A stretch of 62,541 nucleotides of DNA from Zoogloeaceae bacterium (GCA_016791005.1 JAEUNY010000104.1:1-62541), one strand, 5' to 3'. Shown: positions 1-10,193, numbered from the stretch's first letter. Notes: a model not told the origin generated them from the letters alone. Numbers and translations: made by a program.

Positions 1-289
<289 letters not shown>

Positions 290-313
290 GACGCTTCCGC
301 CGAGACTCCAACA

Positions 314-338
314 AAACGGGCCGCGCTGCGGCCCGTTT
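314..338 (+). terminator. Rho-independent terminator of thiC
   Basis: An 11-bp perfect stem, AAACGGGCCGC paired with GCGGCCCGTTT, has a 3-nt loop and ends in TTT. It starts 25 nt after the thiC stop codon. Confidence 0.8.
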
Positions 339-596
339 GTCGGCGCAACCTGGCTGAGAGTATTCATCTGGCATTTGGCGCTGGGGCCAAGAATCCGATC
401 GCCAATGTCGAGCGGCGTGGATGTTCCTACCGTGCTGGGGGAACTGTTCGCGAATTTTCAGACGAGCATCTACTCGAATCCGGTGGATGCGGAGGTCAAG
501 GCAATGGGTGTGGAGTGACCCGGGTCTTGAGATTGAACTGTTGCGAGGCCGGCAGCACCCGACAGGGTTTGTTCTGATCCCAGGGAATATTCAGGA

Positions 597-621
597 ATAA
601 AACGGGCGCCAGTGGCGCCCG
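597..621 (-). terminator. Terminator downstream of sodB, possibly bidirectional
   Basis: CGGGCGCC at 603-610 pairs with GGCGCCCG at 614-621 around a 3-nt loop. On the minus strand the hairpin is followed by GTTTTATT. On the plus strand it is followed by GCATTTTT, so it could stop transcription both ways. It lies about 75 nt downstream of the sodB stop. Confidence 0.7.
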
Positions 622-695
622 CATTTTTACGAAAATATTGCCAGCGTTTCTGGAAACGCTACGAATATATTGTCCAGAAACACCGCCGGCTGCGG

Positions 696-1280
696 TCAGG
701 CGAAGTTCTGCGCCGCGAAATCCCAGTTTGCGAGGTTGGCGAGGAAGGCGGCGACGAAGTCCGGGCGGCGGTTGCGGTAGTCGATGTAGTAGGCGTGTTC
801 CCAGACGTCGACGCACAGCAGCGCCTTGTCGCCGGTGGTGAGGGGGGTGCCGGCAGCGCCCATATTGACGATGTCCACGGAGCCATCGGCCTTCTTCACC
901 AGCCAGGTCCAGCCGGAGCCGAAGTTGCCCACGGCGGAGGTCTGGAAGGCCTTCTTGAAGTCGTCGAAGGAGCCCCATTTGGCCTTGATGGCGTCGGCTA
1001 GCGGGCCGCTGGGCTCTCCGCCGCCGTTGGGCTTCATGGAATTCCAGAAGAAAGTGTGGTTCCAGATTTGCGCGGCGTTGTTGTAGACGCCGCCGGCGGG
1101 GGCCTTCTTGACGATGGCTTCCAGGTCGAGGGCTTCGTATTCAGTGCCCTTGATCAGGTTGTTGAGGTTGGTCACATAGGCCTGGTGGTGCTTGCCGTGG
1201 TGGAACTCCAGGGTTTCGGCGGAAATGTGCGGCGCCAGGGCGTCCTTGGCATAGGGCAGCGCGGGAAGCGTATGTTCCAT
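696..1280 (-). CDS. sodB: Superoxide dismutase, iron type
   Basis: This cytosolic enzyme dismutates superoxide to oxygen and hydrogen peroxide. The 194 residues are full length for the Fe/Mn family. The four metal ligands are visible: His27 in EFHHGKHH, His75 in IWNHTFFW, and Asp158 and His162 in DVWEHAYY. Gln71 just ahead of the NHTFFW motif is the active-site glutamine position typical of iron enzymes; manganese enzymes place it in the C-terminal half. The gene is monocistronic, with its own terminator downstream and xseA about 120 nt upstream on the same strand. Confidence 0.95.
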   Translation of the reverse strand: MEHTLPALPYAKDALAPHISAETLEFHHGKHHQAYVTNLNNLIKGTEYEALDLEAIVKKAPAGGVYNNAAQIWNHTFFWNSMKPNGGGEPSGPLADAIKAKWGSFDDFKKAFQTSAVGNFGSGWTWLVKKADGSVDIVNMGAAGTPLTTGDKALLCVDVWEHAYYIDYRNRRPDFVAAFLANLANWDFAAQNFA

Positions 1281-1401
1281 GGTGTTCTCCAGTTGCTTGG
1301 GGGATTGGGTAAGGGGTAGGGGTGGCCCCGGGGGCTTTCCGTCGCGGGGATTCTAGTCGCGTTGCCGGGTGCTGACAATTCGCGAACCGGTTCGGGGCGG
1401 A

Positions 1402-2766
1402 TTAGTCGCGTTGCCGCGTCACGGTGGCGTCCAGGCCGCCCTGCGCGAGGGTGATCTCGAGGTGTGCACCGGGGGGAGCTTCTATTGCGTGGCGGACGAT
1501 CCCGCCCTCCGCATGCCGGACGATGGCGTAGCCCCGATCCAGAATTGCCTGGGGGTTCAGGTGGTCCAAATGCTGGGCGAGGGCGGTCAGGCGGTCCCGA
1601 CGACGCCCGTCGGCGACCCTGACGGCCTGATCGAGACGGCGGGACAAGCTTAGTAGCCGATCCTGCCGAGAGCCAAGGTCAGGCGCTGCCCGTGCCAGGC
1701 GCATCGCGAGATGGGTGAGGTGGGTGGCCTGGCGCTCCTGCGGACGTCGCAGGGCGGCGGAGAGGCGCTCGGCCAGACGTTCCACGCGGAGCCGCGCCAG
1801 GCCAAGGCGCTGGCCCGGAGGGACGAGGCGCAAGGTGGCCCGGTCGAGGCGTTGGGCCTGGGCCGCGAGGCGGCGCGCCATGGCGCGCCGAAGGTGAATG
1901 AGCTGCTGCGCGAGGGTATGGCCTGCGGACACATAGCCCGCGCTGGCGAGTTCCGCCGCGGCTGTGGGGGTCGCGGCCCGCTGATCGGCGACGAAATCCG
2001 CAATCGTGAAATCGGTCTCGTGGCCGATTCCGGCAATCACCGGGAGGCGGGAGGCAGCAATGCCCCGCGCCAGGCCTTCGTCGTTGAAGGCCACCAAGTC
2101 TTCGAGGCTGCCGCCGCCCCGGACGAGCAGCAGGAGGTCGACGCCGTCCTCAGGCCAGCGGGCGTTGGCTCGCCCCAGGGCCGCGAGGAGGGCCACGGCA
2201 GCGCCTTCCCCTTGGACCGGCGCGGGGTAGATGACGATGGGCAAATGGGGGGCTCGGCGCCCGAGGGCGGCCAGCACGTCCCGTAGGGCGGCGGCCTGGG
2301 GGGAGGAGATGATTCCGATTCCCCGCGGGAATGGAGGCATCGGCCGCTTCCGCGCGGGATCGAACAGTCCTTCGGCCCCGAGGCGTTCCTTGAGGCGCAA
2401 AAAGGCTTCCGCCAGACGGCCCTGGCCCGCAGGGCGAAGACCCTCGATGTTGAGCTGGTAGTCGCCCCGGGCTTCGAACAGGGTCACCGTGGCCCGGGCT
2501 TCCACCCGCATCCCATGGGCGGGCGCGAAGCCGAGGCCCTGGGCCCGCTGGCGCCACATGGCGCAGCGGACCTGGGCGCCGGCATCCTTGAGCGTGAAGT
2601 AGAGGTGCCCCGAAGGCGCGCGGGTGAAATTGGATATTTCGCCTTCCACCCAAAGGGTGGGGAAAGCCGTTTCCAGGGTTTCGCGAACCCAGCGGTTCAG
2701 CATCGTGACGGTGACGATGTGACTTGAGGCGGGCTCGGCCGGGGAGGGCTTGAAGTCAGTGGGCAT
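1402..2766 (-). CDS. xseA: Exodeoxyribonuclease VII large subunit
   Basis: XseA is the catalytic large subunit of ExoVII, which degrades single-stranded DNA to acid-soluble oligonucleotides together with XseB. The 454 residues match family length. An N-terminal OB-fold nucleic acid binding domain (about residues 18-115, containing LWVEGEISNFTRAPSGHLYF) is followed by the catalytic domain with GIGIISSPQAAALRDVL, LLLVRGGGSLEDL and GIGHETDFTIADFVAD. The C-terminal third is Arg/Gln/Leu-rich and predicted to be a long coiled helix, as is usual. xseB is not adjacent. The ATG at 2764-2766 gives the canonical N-terminus. Confidence 0.95.
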   Translation of the reverse strand: MPTDFKPSPAEPASSHIVTVTMLNRWVRETLETAFPTLWVEGEISNFTRAPSGHLYFTLKDAGAQVRCAMWRQRAQGLGFAPAHGMRVEARATVTLFEARGDYQLNIEGLRPAGQGRLAEAFLRLKERLGAEGLFDPARKRPMPPFPRGIGIISSPQAAALRDVLAALGRRAPHLPIVIYPAPVQGEGAAVALLAALGRANARWPEDGVDLLLLVRGGGSLEDLVAFNDEGLARGIAASRLPVIAGIGHETDFTIADFVADQRAATPTAAAELASAGYVSAGHTLAQQLIHLRRAMARRLAAQAQRLDRATLRLVPPGQRLGLARLRVERLAERLSAALRRPQERQATHLTHLAMRLARAAPDLGSRQDRLLSLSRRLDQAVRVADGRRRDRLTALAQHLDHLNPQAILDRGYAIVRHAEGGIVRHAIEAPPGAHLEITLAQGGLDATVTRQRD

Positions 2767-3103
2767 GGGGAGATTTTAGCGTGACGAAGCAGTGGCCGAA
2801 GGCCCGGAGCGGGGGCCTAATCCACAGCGGCGGCCATTGTCAACGAACATCCGACGAAGAATGGCTGATATGCACGTTTTTTTTAATCCATTGTTTTAAC
2901 GAGACTATTTTGCTGCGACATTTTGGGGCAAATCGCGAAAGTCCTGACGCCACGCGGACTTAGGGGGCTTGCCCGCGATTGATCCCCAGCTTTATCCACA
3001 GGGATTGTGAATTGTCCGGTTGGGCCCTTGTCCGCCGGCCACCTTGCCCTGGGAGCGGCGGGGGGGCTACATTTGCAGCTTTTCGATCCAGGAGGTTCCG
3101 CGC
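2767..3103. other. Intergenic region with DnaA-box-like sites and AT-rich core
   Basis: This 337-nt region separates the divergent xseA and exbB. It contains one perfect TTATCCACA (2992-3000), one single-mismatch copy TAATCCACA (2818-2826) and, between them, an AT-rich stretch around 2878-2925 with a run of T. No ORF of interest is present. The promoters of xseA and of the exbB operon must lie here. dnaA, dnaN and gyrB are not in the window, so this is not called an origin. Confidence 0.4.
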
Positions 3104-3712
3104 GTGTTCGCGATCATTCAGGCGGCCGGCTGGCCCATTTGGCCCTTGCTACTGGCCTCGGTCGTCGCGGTGGCGCTGATCATCGAGCGCTCCATCACCC
3201 TGCGCCGTTCGCGGATCGTGCCTTCGGGGCTGCTCGAGAAGGTCCTTGCCGACTACCGGGTAAGCGGGGCCACTTCGGAGCTCGTGAATCGGGTCGCCAG
3301 CCATTCGCCCCTCGGACGGGTCCTGGCCGCCGGTTTGCGCAATGTGCGCAGCACGCGGGAGGTCATGAAGGAGGCCATCGAAGAAGCTGGGCGGGCAGTG
3401 GTCCATGATCTGGAGCGCTACCTCACGACCCTGGGCACCATCGCGTCCATCAGCCCCCTCATGGGCCTCTTCGGCACCATCGTCGGGATGATCGAGATCT
3501 TCGGCTCCCAGGGGCCAAGCGGATCCAACCCGCAGCAACTCGCCCACGGCATTTCCATCGCCCTCTACAACACCGGCTTCGGCCTCATCATCGCCATTCC
3601 CAGCATGATCTTCTGGCGCCATTTCCGCGCCCTGGTCAATAGCCTGGTGGTGGACATGGAGCAGCAGGCGATCCTTTTGGTCGAGGTGGTCCATGGCGAG
3701 CGCCGTTCCTGA
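3104..3712 (+). CDS. exbB: ExbB/TolQ/MotA-family proton channel subunit
   Basis: This is the inner-membrane proton channel subunit that, with ExbD, energises an envelope process (TonB- or Tol-type). I chose GTG 3104 because AGGAGG at 3090-3095 lies 8 nt upstream and the product (202 aa) then begins directly with a membrane segment (WPIWPLLLASVVAVALIIE). The MotA/TolQ/ExbB domain includes GTIASISPLMGLFGTIVGMI and a third membrane segment near ALYNTGFGLIIAIPSMIFW. It heads the operon exbB-exbD-lpxK-trm112-kdsB-adk, a layout common in betaproteobacteria; no tonB is adjacent. Confidence 0.9.
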   Translation: MFAIIQAAGWPIWPLLLASVVAVALIIERSITLRRSRIVPSGLLEKVLADYRVSGATSELVNRVASHSPLGRVLAAGLRNVRSTREVMKEAIEEAGRAVVHDLERYLTTLGTIASISPLMGLFGTIVGMIEIFGSQGPSGSNPQQLAHGISIALYNTGFGLIIAIPSMIFWRHFRALVNSLVVDMEQQAILLVEVVHGERRS

Positions 3713-3815
3713 GCGGGCGGGCACCCGCGTGCCCCCTCGTGTTGCCCGAGTGCGTCGCGCAACCTAGGCGTGACGTTGTTGCGGGCCGCCCCAAGGCCGA
3801 GACAGGACATTCCCC

Positions 3816-4241
3816 ATGCGATTTCGCAATGACCGCCGCACCGAGGAACCGGAGATCAACCTGATCCCGATGATCGATGTGCTCCTGGTGATCATCATCT
3901 TCCTGATGCTGACCACCACCTACTCCAAGTTCTCCGGGCTGGAGATCAACCTGCCCACCGCCGAGGTGGAGAACAACGCCGCCAAACCCAACGAGATCAA
4001 TGTGTCGGTGACGGCGGACGGGGCGGTGCTGGTAAATCGGCAGGCGGTCACCGATCGGAGCGTGGAATCCATTGCCACCGCCCTGGGCCGGGCGGTGAAC
4101 CCCGGTGCCGGCAAGGACCCGGTGGTGATCATCAACGCCGATGCCAAAGCGCAGCACCAGTCGGTCATCGACGTGATGCAGGCCGCTCAGCGCGCCGGTC
4201 TGCCCCAGATCTCCTTCGCCACCCAGGCGCCCAAGCCGTGA
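3816..4241 (+). CDS. exbD: ExbD/TolR-family biopolymer transport protein
   Basis: This is the partner of the preceding channel protein. It has one N-terminal transmembrane helix (about residues 18-38, LIPMIDVLLVIIIFLMLTT) carrying the conserved Asp21, the proton-bearing residue of the family. A periplasmic domain follows, with the usual VSVTADGAVLVNRQ and PVVIINADAKAQHQSVIDVM elements. The 141 aa are standard length. It is 103 nt downstream of exbB and 37 nt upstream of lpxK, so probably in the same transcript. Confidence 0.92.
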   Translation: MRFRNDRRTEEPEINLIPMIDVLLVIIIFLMLTTTYSKFSGLEINLPTAEVENNAAKPNEINVSVTADGAVLVNRQAVTDRSVESIATALGRAVNPGAGKDPVVIINADAKAQHQSVIDVMQAAQRAGLPQISFATQAPKP

Positions 4242-4278
4242 GGCGGCGCGCCCGGGGGCGCTAGTCCGGCCCCGCGCC

Positions 4279-5292
4279 ATGCCCGGCGCGACGCCCCGGT
4301 TCTGGCAGCGGCGGGGTCTCGTCGCGGCTGTCCTCCTTCCCCTGGCCGGACTGTTCGGATCGGTCGCCGCCCTGCGCCGGGCCTTGTACCGCCGGGGCTG
4401 GATGCGTTCGGAGCGGCTCCCGGTGCCGGTGGTGGTGGTGGGCAACATCGCGGTGGGGGGCAGCGGCAAGACTCCCGTCGTCCTCTGGTTGGTGGACTGC
4501 CTGCGGGCCGCCGGATTCACGCCGGCCATTCTGAGTCGGGGTTACGGCGGACGGGTGGCGGGGCCGGCTCTCGTTCCCGCAGCCGCAAATCCAGAAGAAT
4601 TTGGCGATGAACCGGTCCTGCTCGCCCAATCGACGGCCTGCCCGGTGGTGATCGGGGCGGATCGGCCGGCGGCGGGTCGATTCCTCCTCGAACGTCATCC
4701 CGAATGCAATGTGCTCGTCAGCGACGACGGGCTCCAGCACTACGCCCTCGCGCGGGACGTGGAAATCGTGGTGGTGGACGAGGCCGTCCTCGGCAATCGC
4801 TGGATGCTGCCGGCCGGCCCCCTGCGGGAAGGCCTCGGACGGCTCGCCCAGGCCGATCTCCTGGTGGCACACGGAACAGTCGGCGCGACGGTTCGGGCCG
4901 CGGCGGGGCGGGTGCCCTGGGTGGGCATGAACCTGGAAGGCTCCGAATTCGTGGGGCTGGCGGACTCGGCACGTCGCGCTCGGGTTGGTGATTTTGGCGA
5001 TCGGCCGGTGCATGCCGTGGCCGGCATTGGCCGACCCGAGCGGTTTTTTGCGCAACTCGAATCGATGGGCTTGAACGTAGTCCGTCACCCCTTCCCGGAC
5101 CACCATGCCTTTACGGCGGCCGATCTCGCCTTTGCCCCGGGGGAGCCTAAAATCCTGACTGCCAAGGATGGGGTAAAATGCGTGTCCTTCGCGACGCCCG
5201 ACCTCTGGATCTTCCCCGTGCGGGCGCGCATCGGCGGCAACGCCGAGTCAATCATTGTGGAGAAATTGCGGCGTGGATCCCCGACTCCTTGA
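4279..5292 (+). CDS. lpxK: Tetraacyldisaccharide 4'-kinase
   Basis: LpxK phosphorylates the 4' position of tetraacyldisaccharide 1-phosphate to make lipid IVA in lipid A synthesis, at the inner face of the cytoplasmic membrane. The 337 aa are family length. A hydrophobic N-terminal segment (residues 13-32) is followed by a Walker A region, [12 protein letters not shown] (55-66), then ILSRGYGG and the family motif [20 protein letters not shown]. Its end overlaps the Trm112-like gene by 20 nt. Confidence 0.95.
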   Translation: MPGATPRFWQRRGLVAAVLLPLAGLFGSVAALRRALYRRGWMRSERLPVPVVVVGNIAVGGSGKTPVVLWLVDCLRAAGFTPAILSRGYGGRVAGPALVPAAANPEEFGDEPVLLAQSTACPVVIGADRPAAGRFLLERHPECNVLVSDDGLQHYALARDVEIVVVDEAVLGNRWMLPAGPLREGLGRLAQADLLVAHGTVGATVRAAAGRVPWVGMNLEGSEFVGLADSARRARVGDFGDRPVHAVAGIGRPERFFAQLESMGLNVVRHPFPDHHAFTAADLAFAPGEPKILTAKDGVKCVSFATPDLWIFPVRARIGGNAESIIVEKLRRGSPTP

Positions 5293-5449
5293 AATCCTGG
5301 TTTGTCCGCTGTGCAAGGGTCCCCTCGACTACCGCAAGGAAGCCCAGGAACTCGTCTGCAAGCCCTGCCGTCTGGCTTACCCGATTCGCGACGGCATTCC
5401 GGTGATGCTGGAAGACGACGCCCGGGCCCTGGGCGCCGAGGAAGAATAG
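5273..5449 (+). CDS. Trm112/YcaR-family small zinc-ribbon protein
   Basis: This 58-residue protein belongs to the UPF0434/Trm112 family. GTG 5273 is chosen because it yields the canonical [12 protein letters not shown] start. Four cysteines in CPLC and CKPC pairs form a putative zinc ribbon, followed by the conserved [12 protein letters not shown]. In eukaryotes and archaea Trm112 activates methyltransferases; the bacterial role is not settled. Conserved placement between lpxK and kdsB suggests a link to envelope synthesis. It overlaps lpxK and precedes kdsB by 9 nt, so translation is probably coupled. Confidence 0.9.
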   Translation: MDPRLLEILVCPLCKGPLDYRKEAQELVCKPCRLAYPIRDGIPVMLEDDARALGAEEE

Positions 5450-5458
5450 GTCCCGCCC

Positions 5459-6244
5459 ATGGCCTTCCAGGTCGTCATTCCGGCCCGTTTCGCCTCCAGC
5501 CGCCTGCCGGCCAAGCCGCTGGCCGACATCGCTGGCAAACCGATGATCGTGCGGGTCCTGGAGCGGGCACGCCAGGCCGGGGCAGCCGGGGTGTGGGTGG
5601 CCACCGATCACCCGGAGATCGAGGCCGCCGTCCAGGCCGCCGGCGGCGCCGTGGTGCGCACCCGGGCCGACCATCCGAGCGGGACCGACCGCCTGGCCGA
5701 AGTGGTCGAGCAACTGGGCTGGGACGACGAGACCATCGTGGTCAACGTCCAGGGGGACGAGCCGCTGATGGACCCCGCCCTGATCGGCGGGGTGGCTGGC
5801 GCACTGGCGGAGGACCCCGGCGCGGCCATTGCCACGGCCAGCCATCCCCTCGCGTCGAAAGACGAATTTTTCAATCCCAACGTCGTCAAGGTGGTCTGCG
5901 ACGGCCAGGGGCGCGCCCTGTATTTTTCCCGGGCGCCGATTCCCTGGGCTCGGGATGCCTTTGCCGCCGCGGCTGGAGCGTCGAATGGGGCCTTGCCGGC
6001 TGGATTGCCGGCCCAGCGCCACATTGGCCTCTACGCCTACCGCGCCCGCTTTCTGCGCCGCTATGCCGGTCTCACCCCCGCGCCGCTGGAGGGATGGGAA
6101 GCCCTCGAGCAGTTACGCGCCCTCTGGCACGGCTACCCCATCCGGGTCATCGCCATCGACCACGCGCCCCCCGCCGGGGTGGACACCCTGGAGGATCTGG
6201 AGCGGGTGCGGCGAGCGTTTGACCCAGGGGGCGAATCACAGTAA
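5459..6244 (+). CDS. kdsB: 3-deoxy-manno-octulosonate cytidylyltransferase
   Basis: KdsB activates Kdo with CTP to form CMP-Kdo, the donor for the lipopolysaccharide inner core. The 261 aa are full length. The nucleotide-binding N-terminus [20 protein letters not shown], the VATDHPEI segment, [12 protein letters not shown] (magnesium-binding Asp) and HIGLYAYR are all present. Its position in one operon with lpxK fits a shared role in LPS assembly. Confidence 0.96.
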   Translation: MAFQVVIPARFASSRLPAKPLADIAGKPMIVRVLERARQAGAAGVWVATDHPEIEAAVQAAGGAVVRTRADHPSGTDRLAEVVEQLGWDDETIVVNVQGDEPLMDPALIGGVAGALAEDPGAAIATASHPLASKDEFFNPNVVKVVCDGQGRALYFSRAPIPWARDAFAAAAGASNGALPAGLPAQRHIGLYAYRARFLRRYAGLTPAPLEGWEALEQLRALWHGYPIRVIAIDHAPPAGVDTLEDLERVRRAFDPGGESQ

Positions 6245-6958
<714 letters not shown>

Positions 6959-6979
6959 TCCGCCCCCACTGAGGCCGAG

Positions 6980-7020
6980 CGCGGCGCCAGCCGGGTGTAT
7001 CCCGGTTGAGCGCCGCGTTT
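6980..7020 (+). terminator. Terminator-like hairpin after adk
   Basis: An outer 8-bp stem, CGCGGCGC with GCGCCGCG, and an inner CCGGG/CCCGG stem form a two-part hairpin followed by only TTT. The short T-run makes it a weaker candidate than others in the window. Confidence 0.5.
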
Positions 7021-7039
7021 CTCATTCCAGGACCGCTCC

Positions 7040-8308
7040 ATGCCTGACGCCCCAGGTTCCACCCTCCTCTACGCCCAGTCCGGGGGCGTCACCGCCGTCA
7101 TCAACGCCTCGGCCCTCGGGGTCATCGAAGCGGCCCGGCGGCATGGCCGGCCGGTGCTGGCGGCCAGGAACGGCATCCTCGGCGTGCTCGGGGAAGACCT
7201 CCTCAGCCTGGATGGCCTGGGTGCGGAAGACCTTGCGGCCCTGGGCCGCAGTCCTGGCGGCGCCTTTGGCTCCTGCCGCTTCGATCTCGACCCGCCGGCC
7301 TCCAACCCCGCCCAGGCCCGCCGGGTGGTGGACGTGCTGCGCGCCCACGGGGTCGGGGTGTTTCTCTACAACGGCGGCAACGGGTCCATGCGGACCGTGC
7401 TCGACGTGGCTGAGGCCGCCCGCCTGGCGGGCTACCCCTTGCAATGCCTCGGCATCCCCAAGACGGTGGATAACGACCTGGAGGGCACCGACTGCTCGCC
7501 CGGTTACGGTTCGTCGGCCCGCTTCCTCGCAACGGCGATGCGGGAGGCCGGCATGGATGTCGCCTCCATGGTGGGCAGCCGGGGCCGCCTCTTCATCATG
7601 GAGGTAATGGGCCGCAACGCCGGCTGGCTCGCCGCCGCTACCGGGCTCGCCCGCCGTCAGGATGACGATCCGCCCCACATCATCCTGGTGCCGGAGCGGC
7701 CCTTTGATGAGGCGGCGTTCTCCGCCCGAGTCGAACATTGGGTCGGGCGTCTGGGCTACTGCGCCGTGGCGGTGGCGGAGGGTTTGCGCTGCCCCGATGG
7801 CCGTCTGCTGGCGGAGCAGGAGCGGGATACCCTGGGCCACATCCAGCTTGGTGGCGTGGGGGCGATTCTCGCCCACCGCCTGCATCGCCGCTTCGGCTAC
7901 AAGGCCCATGTGGCGGTGCCGGACTACCTCCAGCGCAGTCCGGGCCACTGGGTGAGCGGGACGGACTGGGCCCAGGCCCGGGCGGTGGGTGCGGCGGCGG
8001 TGGATCTGGCCGTTAGCGGCGCGGACAAAGTCATGACCACCGTCGTGCGGGAATCCGACGCGCCCTACCGCTGGCGGGTGGGGAGCGTGGCCCTGGCGGC
8101 GGTGGCCGATCTGGAACGGCGCCTTCCCCTCGAATTCCTTGATCCCGAAGGCGGTGGGCTGAGCGAGGCCGGCCGCCGTTATCTCGCCCCCCTGGTTGCC
8201 GGCAAGTACACCGTGCCCTGTCCGGATGGCCTGCCGGATTACCCCGTCCTGCGGTTGCCAGATGTGGCCAAGCGGCTGCCAGCCTACGGCGGGGATGAGC
8301 AGCCTTAG
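7040..8308 (+). CDS. 6-phosphofructokinase (PPi-type clade, donor uncertain)
   Basis: This enzyme phosphorylates fructose 6-phosphate (or runs in reverse) in glycolysis. The 422 aa, the N-terminal AQSGGVTAVINAS and the PKTVDNDL motif place it in the pyrophosphate-type clade. Lys141, at the position equivalent to residue 124 of the E. coli enzyme, is the PPi-type residue. The donor-site motif, however, reads GGNGS (112-116), with Gly115 where PPi enzymes usually have Asp and ATP enzymes have Gly. Asp144 is the expected catalytic base. The phosphoryl donor cannot be settled from sequence alone. Its 3' end overlaps ggt by 14 nt. Confidence 0.85.
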   Translation: MPDAPGSTLLYAQSGGVTAVINASALGVIEAARRHGRPVLAARNGILGVLGEDLLSLDGLGAEDLAALGRSPGGAFGSCRFDLDPPASNPAQARRVVDVLRAHGVGVFLYNGGNGSMRTVLDVAEAARLAGYPLQCLGIPKTVDNDLEGTDCSPGYGSSARFLATAMREAGMDVASMVGSRGRLFIMEVMGRNAGWLAAATGLARRQDDDPPHIILVPERPFDEAAFSARVEHWVGRLGYCAVAVAEGLRCPDGRLLAEQERDTLGHIQLGGVGAILAHRLHRRFGYKAHVAVPDYLQRSPGHWVSGTDWAQARAVGAAAVDLAVSGADKVMTTVVRESDAPYRWRVGSVALAAVADLERRLPLEFLDPEGGGLSEAGRRYLAPLVAGKYTVPCPDGLPDYPVLRLPDVAKRLPAYGGDEQP

Positions 8309-10028
8309 CCGGTTTCTCGCCGCCGGGCTCCTGGCCCTCCTGCCGTCGGCAGTTCTCGCCCAGGGCAGCGCCCAGCCGGAGGCCGCCACCGGGCGCCACG
8401 CCGGGGGCCAGACCTTCGCCCGGCAGCAACTGGCGGTGACCGCCAATCCCCACGCGAGCCAGGCGGCCTTGGCCATTCTGCGGGAGGGCGGCAGCGCGGT
8501 GGATGCCGCCATCGCCGCCCAGATGGTACTCAACGTGGTGGAACCCCAGTCCTCGGGCATCGGGGGCGGCGGTTTCCTCCTCGCCTACGACGCTGCCCAT
8601 CGCCGCATCGACGCCTACGACGGGCGCGAAACGGCCCCCGCCGCCCTGCGGCCCGACGTTTTTCTCGACGACCAGGGCCAGTCCCGCCCCTTCCGCGAGA
8701 TGGTGGCGAGCGGTCGCTCGGTGGGGGTGCCGGGGGTGGTGGCCATGCTGGCCCAGGCTCATCGGGAGCATGGCAAGCTGCCCTGGCGGCGCCTGTTCGC
8801 GCCGGCCATTGCGTTGGCCGAGGCCGGCTTTGCCGTGTCGCCACGTCTTGCCCAGCTCTTGGCGCGGGATCCAGATCTCCGCCAGGGCGCTGGCGCCCGG
8901 GCGCTCTTCTATCATCCCGACGGCACGGCCCTGGCGCCTGGCGAGACCCTGCGCAATCCCGCCCTGGCCGCCACCCTACGGCGGGTGGCAGAGGAGGGGC
9001 CTTCGGCGTTCTACCGGGGCGAGATCGCCAGGGCCATGGTGGCCGCAGTGGCCGCCCATCACCGCCCCGGGGCGTTGAGCGAAGCCGACTTGGCGGCCTA
9101 CCAGCCCATCAAACGCGCCGCTCTGTGCGGGCCTTACCGCAGCTACCGAATTTGCGGCATGCCGCCGCCCAGCTCCGGCGGCACGACGGTGCTGGCGACC
9201 CTGGGCATCCTGTCGCGCTTCGACCTCGCCCAGGTGCGCCCCGAGGCGGGAACACTGCGCGCCTTCTTCACCCATCTCTTCGCCGAGGCGGGGCGGCTGG
9301 CCTACGCCGACCGCGACCGCTACCTCGCCGACCCGGCCTTTGCCGACGTGCCGGCCGCGGCGTTAGTGGAACCGGCTTACCTCGCCCAGCGGTCGGCGGC
9401 GATTCGCTTCGACCAGAGCGGGGGCAAGGCGGAACCTGGCACGCCGCGTGGGCCCCGCTTGCGGGGTGCGGCCGACGCAGCGCTGGAGCGGCCTTCCACC
9501 AGCCACCTTTCCATCGTGGATCGCTGGGGCAACGCCGTCAGTTTCACCACCTCCATCGAAGACGCCTTCGGCAGCCGCATCCTGGTGGGGGGCTTCCTCC
9601 TCAACAACCAGCTCACCGACTTCAGCTTCCGCCCCGAGGGCGTCAACGCTCCGGCGCCGGGCAAGCGGCCCCGGAGTTCCATGGCGCCCACCCTGGTGTT
9701 CGACCCCCAGCACCGGCTGGTGGCCGTGCTGGGCTCACCCGGCGGCTCCCGCATCCCCAACTACGTGTCGCAGGCCCTGGTCGGCCTGCTGGACTGGCGG
9801 ATGAGCCCCGCCGAAGTCGCCGCCCAGCCCCACGTGGGCAGCCGCAACGGCGCCACCGAGTTGGAGGCAGGCACGGACGTCGAGCGGGCAAGACACTTCC
9901 TCGAAGCCCTGGGGCATCCGGTCAGTGTGGGGGACATGACCAGCGGGCTGCACCTGATCCAAAAAGTGCCGGGGGGCTTGCTGGGCGCGGCGGACCCGCG
10001 GCGGGAGGGGGCTGCGGCGGGGGATTGA
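8295..10028 (+). CDS. ggt: Gamma-glutamyltranspeptidase precursor
   Basis: Ggt is a periplasmic N-terminal nucleophile hydrolase that cleaves gamma-glutamyl bonds of glutathione. I start it at ATG 8295, which overlaps the phosphofructokinase stop and gives a clean signal peptide (MSSLSRFLAAGLLALLPSAVLA). The 577-residue precursor contains the self-cleavage and nucleophile site at Thr402 in PSTSHLSIVD, which starts the small subunit. It also has GSPGGSRIPNYV for the oxyanion region and PPPSSGGTTVL in the large subunit. Translational coupling to the kinase is likely; a functional link is not evident. Confidence 0.93.
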   Translation: MSSLSRFLAAGLLALLPSAVLAQGSAQPEAATGRHAGGQTFARQQLAVTANPHASQAALAILREGGSAVDAAIAAQMVLNVVEPQSSGIGGGGFLLAYDAAHRRIDAYDGRETAPAALRPDVFLDDQGQSRPFREMVASGRSVGVPGVVAMLAQAHREHGKLPWRRLFAPAIALAEAGFAVSPRLAQLLARDPDLRQGAGARALFYHPDGTALAPGETLRNPALAATLRRVAEEGPSAFYRGEIARAMVAAVAAHHRPGALSEADLAAYQPIKRAALCGPYRSYRICGMPPPSSGGTTVLATLGILSRFDLAQVRPEAGTLRAFFTHLFAEAGRLAYADRDRYLADPAFADVPAAALVEPAYLAQRSAAIRFDQSGGKAEPGTPRGPRLRGAADAALERPSTSHLSIVDRWGNAVSFTTSIEDAFGSRILVGGFLLNNQLTDFSFRPEGVNAPAPGKRPRSSMAPTLVFDPQHRLVAVLGSPGGSRIPNYVSQALVGLLDWRMSPAEVAAQPHVGSRNGATELEAGTDVERARHFLEALGHPVSVGDMTSGLHLIQKVPGGLLGAADPRREGAAAGD

Positions 10029-10053
10029 GCTGTGAGAGCTGGTGGCCCGGCTT

Positions 10054-10132
10054 ATGGTGGGTTGCGGCCGTCGGCTGATACCCAGTGTTGGGGCGTAACT
10101 GATGGGGATCGCAACGCTCAACCCATCCTACG
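10054..10132. repeat. Decayed intergenic inverted-repeat element
   Basis: TGGTGGGTTG at 10055-10064 faces CAACCCATCC at 10119-10128 as an imperfect inverted repeat. The right arm, read on the minus strand as GTAGGATGGGTTGAGCG, resembles a short palindromic repeat I recall from many proteobacterial intergenic regions. It lies between ggt and an apparently acquired endonuclease gene. The assignment rests on pattern recognition only. Confidence 0.4.
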
Positions 10133-10193
10133 GTTACTACAGGCCCTTGTGCAGGGTGCGATTCATTCGTCACTGCATCCTTCGGCTACTGAA

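Larger units (their letters stand above)
290..695. other. Intergenic region between thiC and sodB
   Basis: This roughly 400-nt stretch holds two hairpin terminators that face each other's genes. The longest sensible ORF is 405-518 (+), 37 codons, with no clear ribosome binding site and no recognisable domain; I do not call it a gene. Nothing else is evident. Confidence 0.5.

Noticed and set aside
405-518. 37-codon ORF between thiC and sodB
   Set aside because: No ribosome binding site, no similarity recognised, and it lies in a region explained by two terminators.
2767-3103. Replication origin
   Set aside because: Only two DnaA-box-like sites and no dnaA, dnaN, parAB or gidA/rnpA neighbourhood.
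7022-8560. 512-codon minus-strand ORF opposite the phosphofructokinase gene
   Set aside because: It lies antisense to a clear enzyme, is rich in His, Gly and Arg with no domain, and is an artefact of high GC third positions.
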